A stretch of DNA of 64,000 nucleotides from Dyadobacter arcticus (GTDB lineage: Bacteria > Bacteroidota > Bacteroidia > Cytophagales > Spirosomataceae), in contig NZ_JAASQJ010000005.1 in the NCBI RefSeq assembly GCF_011762185.1, positions 248,001 to 312,000 of the forward strand, given 5' to 3'. Of the stretch, positions 63,132-64,000 are shown piece by piece (position 1 is the first letter of the stretch; each line of letters starts with the position of its first letter). The notes beneath the pieces were generated by a model. The model was not told where the DNA came from. It saw nothing but the letters and a program-made list of their open reading frames with translations, and did no database searches. A program made the translations under genes and the position numbers.

Positions 63132-63743
63132 TCACGGATTGATCTTCGAGAAAATATAAACTGCCGTGTACGGAACATCTGAGGTTTGCTGCAAACTGGA
63201 TGGCGGAACGGCTGGCGCTTTACCACCCTTCGTTGCAATGCGCTGAATGTAATCCGCATCTTCAAATCGGCCGGTTGGTATAGTTCCGGTTTTTGTCGCT
63301 AGCAACAGCCAATCCACACTCTCAGGATCGACATTTGCAGTCTTGGCAGGAGAAAATGGCTGGCCCACGATCAAAGAATTGCTGGAAGTTACAGTCCACG
63401 ACGGACCACCAAAATGCGTCCCGATTTTTGCATTGGAGACATTAAACAAGTCTGCCTGCGGCGCGACGAACGCCCACTCATAAGATACAGGATTGCTATA
63501 AAATTTTTCCTGAGCCCTATATCGCTGAACCCCGGTTGCGAAATAGGTCGCCAAAATGGTATTTCCGTTCGGATTGGCAGGTAATGCTACCTGGGCAGGG
63601 ATTGACAGCGCCAACGCCCGTGCAATCTGTTCAGCAGGTAACGAAGGATCAGGCTCAACATGATCGGTACAGGCTGTGAGAAATGTGGCCGCAAGTAGGG
63701 CAATCGCAGTGATATGCTTAAGTGAATGCAGTCTTTTTAACAT
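63132..63743 (-). CDS. DUF3455-family lipoprotein
   Basis: This 203-aa protein has a lipoprotein signal (LTAC, Cys25). DUF3455 features include GVQRYRAQ, WAFVAPQADLFN, IGTHFGGPSWT, ESVDWLLLATKTGTIPTGRF and DADYIQRIATKGGKAP. The end VPYTAVYIFSKINP is typical. Function of the family is unknown. It follows the tectonin-like gene by 26 bp on the same strand. Confidence 0.88.
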   Translation of the reverse strand: MLKRLHSLKHITAIALLAATFLTACTDHVEPDPSLPAEQIARALALSIPAQVALPANPNGNTILATYFATGVQRYRAQEKFYSNPVSYEWAFVAPQADLFNVSNAKIGTHFGGPSWTVTSSNSLIVGQPFSPAKTANVDPESVDWLLLATKTGTIPTGRFEDADYIQRIATKGGKAPAVPPSSLQQTSDVPYTAVYIFSKINP

Positions 63744-63769
63744 TTAGGTAAGTTTTAAGTTGTGAAGGA

Positions 63770-64000
63770 TTAAAAATTTTGATACCAGATATTTCCCAGA
63801 TTGTTAACCACCCAAGGAATTCCTTTATCGGTAACAGCGATCGAAATGCCGGATCCATTCGTTTTGCTCCAATAGATACCACTCCACCTGTAAACAGTAT
63901 AGCCTCCATATACAGGTGTGCGCTGGAGCATGTAAACGGTTCCGTCAGCACCAGCGCCAATATCATGGGCTAATCCTGGCATTTCTTTCAAGTTATTGCC
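63770..64000 (-). CDS. C-terminal part of a tectonin-like protein (5' end outside window)
   Basis: The frame is open to the right edge of the window, so the start lies beyond. Visible residues contain beta-propeller repeats of tectonin type (HDIGAGADGTVYMLQRTPVY, GISIAVTDKGIPWVVNNLGN). Tectonin domains bind carbohydrate or lipid A-like surfaces. The product would be co-transcribed with the DUF3455 lipoprotein. Confidence 0.65.
   Translation of the reverse strand, partial: GNNLKEMPGLAHDIGAGADGTVYMLQRTPVYGGYTVYRWSGIYWSKTNGSGISIAVTDKGIPWVVNNLGNIWYQNF

Noticed and set aside
1-64000. CRISPR array or cas genes
   Set aside because: No regularly spaced repeats and no Cas-type proteins were seen. 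The repeats present are too few and too far apart.

Overview
The window comes from a Bacteroidota chromosome, most likely Cytophagales close to Dyadobacter/Spirosomaceae. The signs are secreted proteins ending in type IX secretion (T9SS) type A tails, a SusC/SusD pair with a hybrid one-protein two-component regulator, -33 TTG / -7 TAnnTTTG promoters, and a permease-prefix MacB-like transporter. The genus is an inference. No plasmid, phage or CRISPR hallmark was seen.

Layout. 1-17 kb: secreted and envelope proteins. These are T9SS cargo, an M43 protease, a beta-helix lyase-like protein, a Dabb protein, msrA, a membrane TPR pair, and a tandem pair of metzincin T9SS proteases whose first copy is split by an in-frame stop. 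17-21 kb: a propeller sensor kinase convergent with a NarL-type response regulator. 21-29 kb: an orphan nuoL-nuoM pair, a serine beta-lactamase-like hydrolase, a T9SS protein, and a two-gene unit joining a DUF488 protein with a SocA/Panacea-like N-terminus to an uncharacterised partner. 29-32.8 kb: a compact structured RNA, a small gene, asnS, a PAP2-like membrane protein and an enoyl-CoA hydratase/isomerase.

32.8-49.5 kb: a genomic island at a tRNA-Arg(ACG) gene. The tRNA 3' end recurs twice (about 33.0 kb and 49.5 kb), each copy with its own terminator. Inside are broken genes (LEA-type, AraC, NmrA-like, SDR), a visibly AT-rich HxlR/Ohr/VOC cluster, an XRE-type regulator, and a polysaccharide utilization locus (hybrid regulator, SusC, SusD, clan-A glycoside hydrolase).

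49.8-52.5 kb: just outside the last tRNA fragment lies a toxin-antitoxin cluster. It holds hicAB with a textbook promoter and, on the other strand, an XRE regulator, a Panacea-type antitoxin and an unrecognised 141-aa putative toxin. This XRE regulator is a mosaic paralogue of the one beside the PUL. A roughly 35-bp interspersed repeat recurs through this part.

52.5-64 kb: quinone oxidoreductase, LysR/EthD divergent pair, secreted low-molecular-weight phosphatase (ArsC-like) divergent from an ArsR repressor, MacB-like permease, choice-of-anchor-A T9SS protein, DUF2490 protein, HD nucleotidase, DUF3455 lipoprotein and a truncated tectonin-like protein. Two hairpin elements with a common TTTAGCCACGA terminus occur here, one a perfect 48-bp palindrome.

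Best candidates for undescribed biology: the DUF488 unit (27.4-29.1 kb), the XRE-Panacea-toxin unit (50.9-52.4 kb), the structured RNA at 29.27 kb, and a duplicated short peptide family (1.56 and 6.49 kb). All functional statements rest on reading motifs by eye; no database search was possible.
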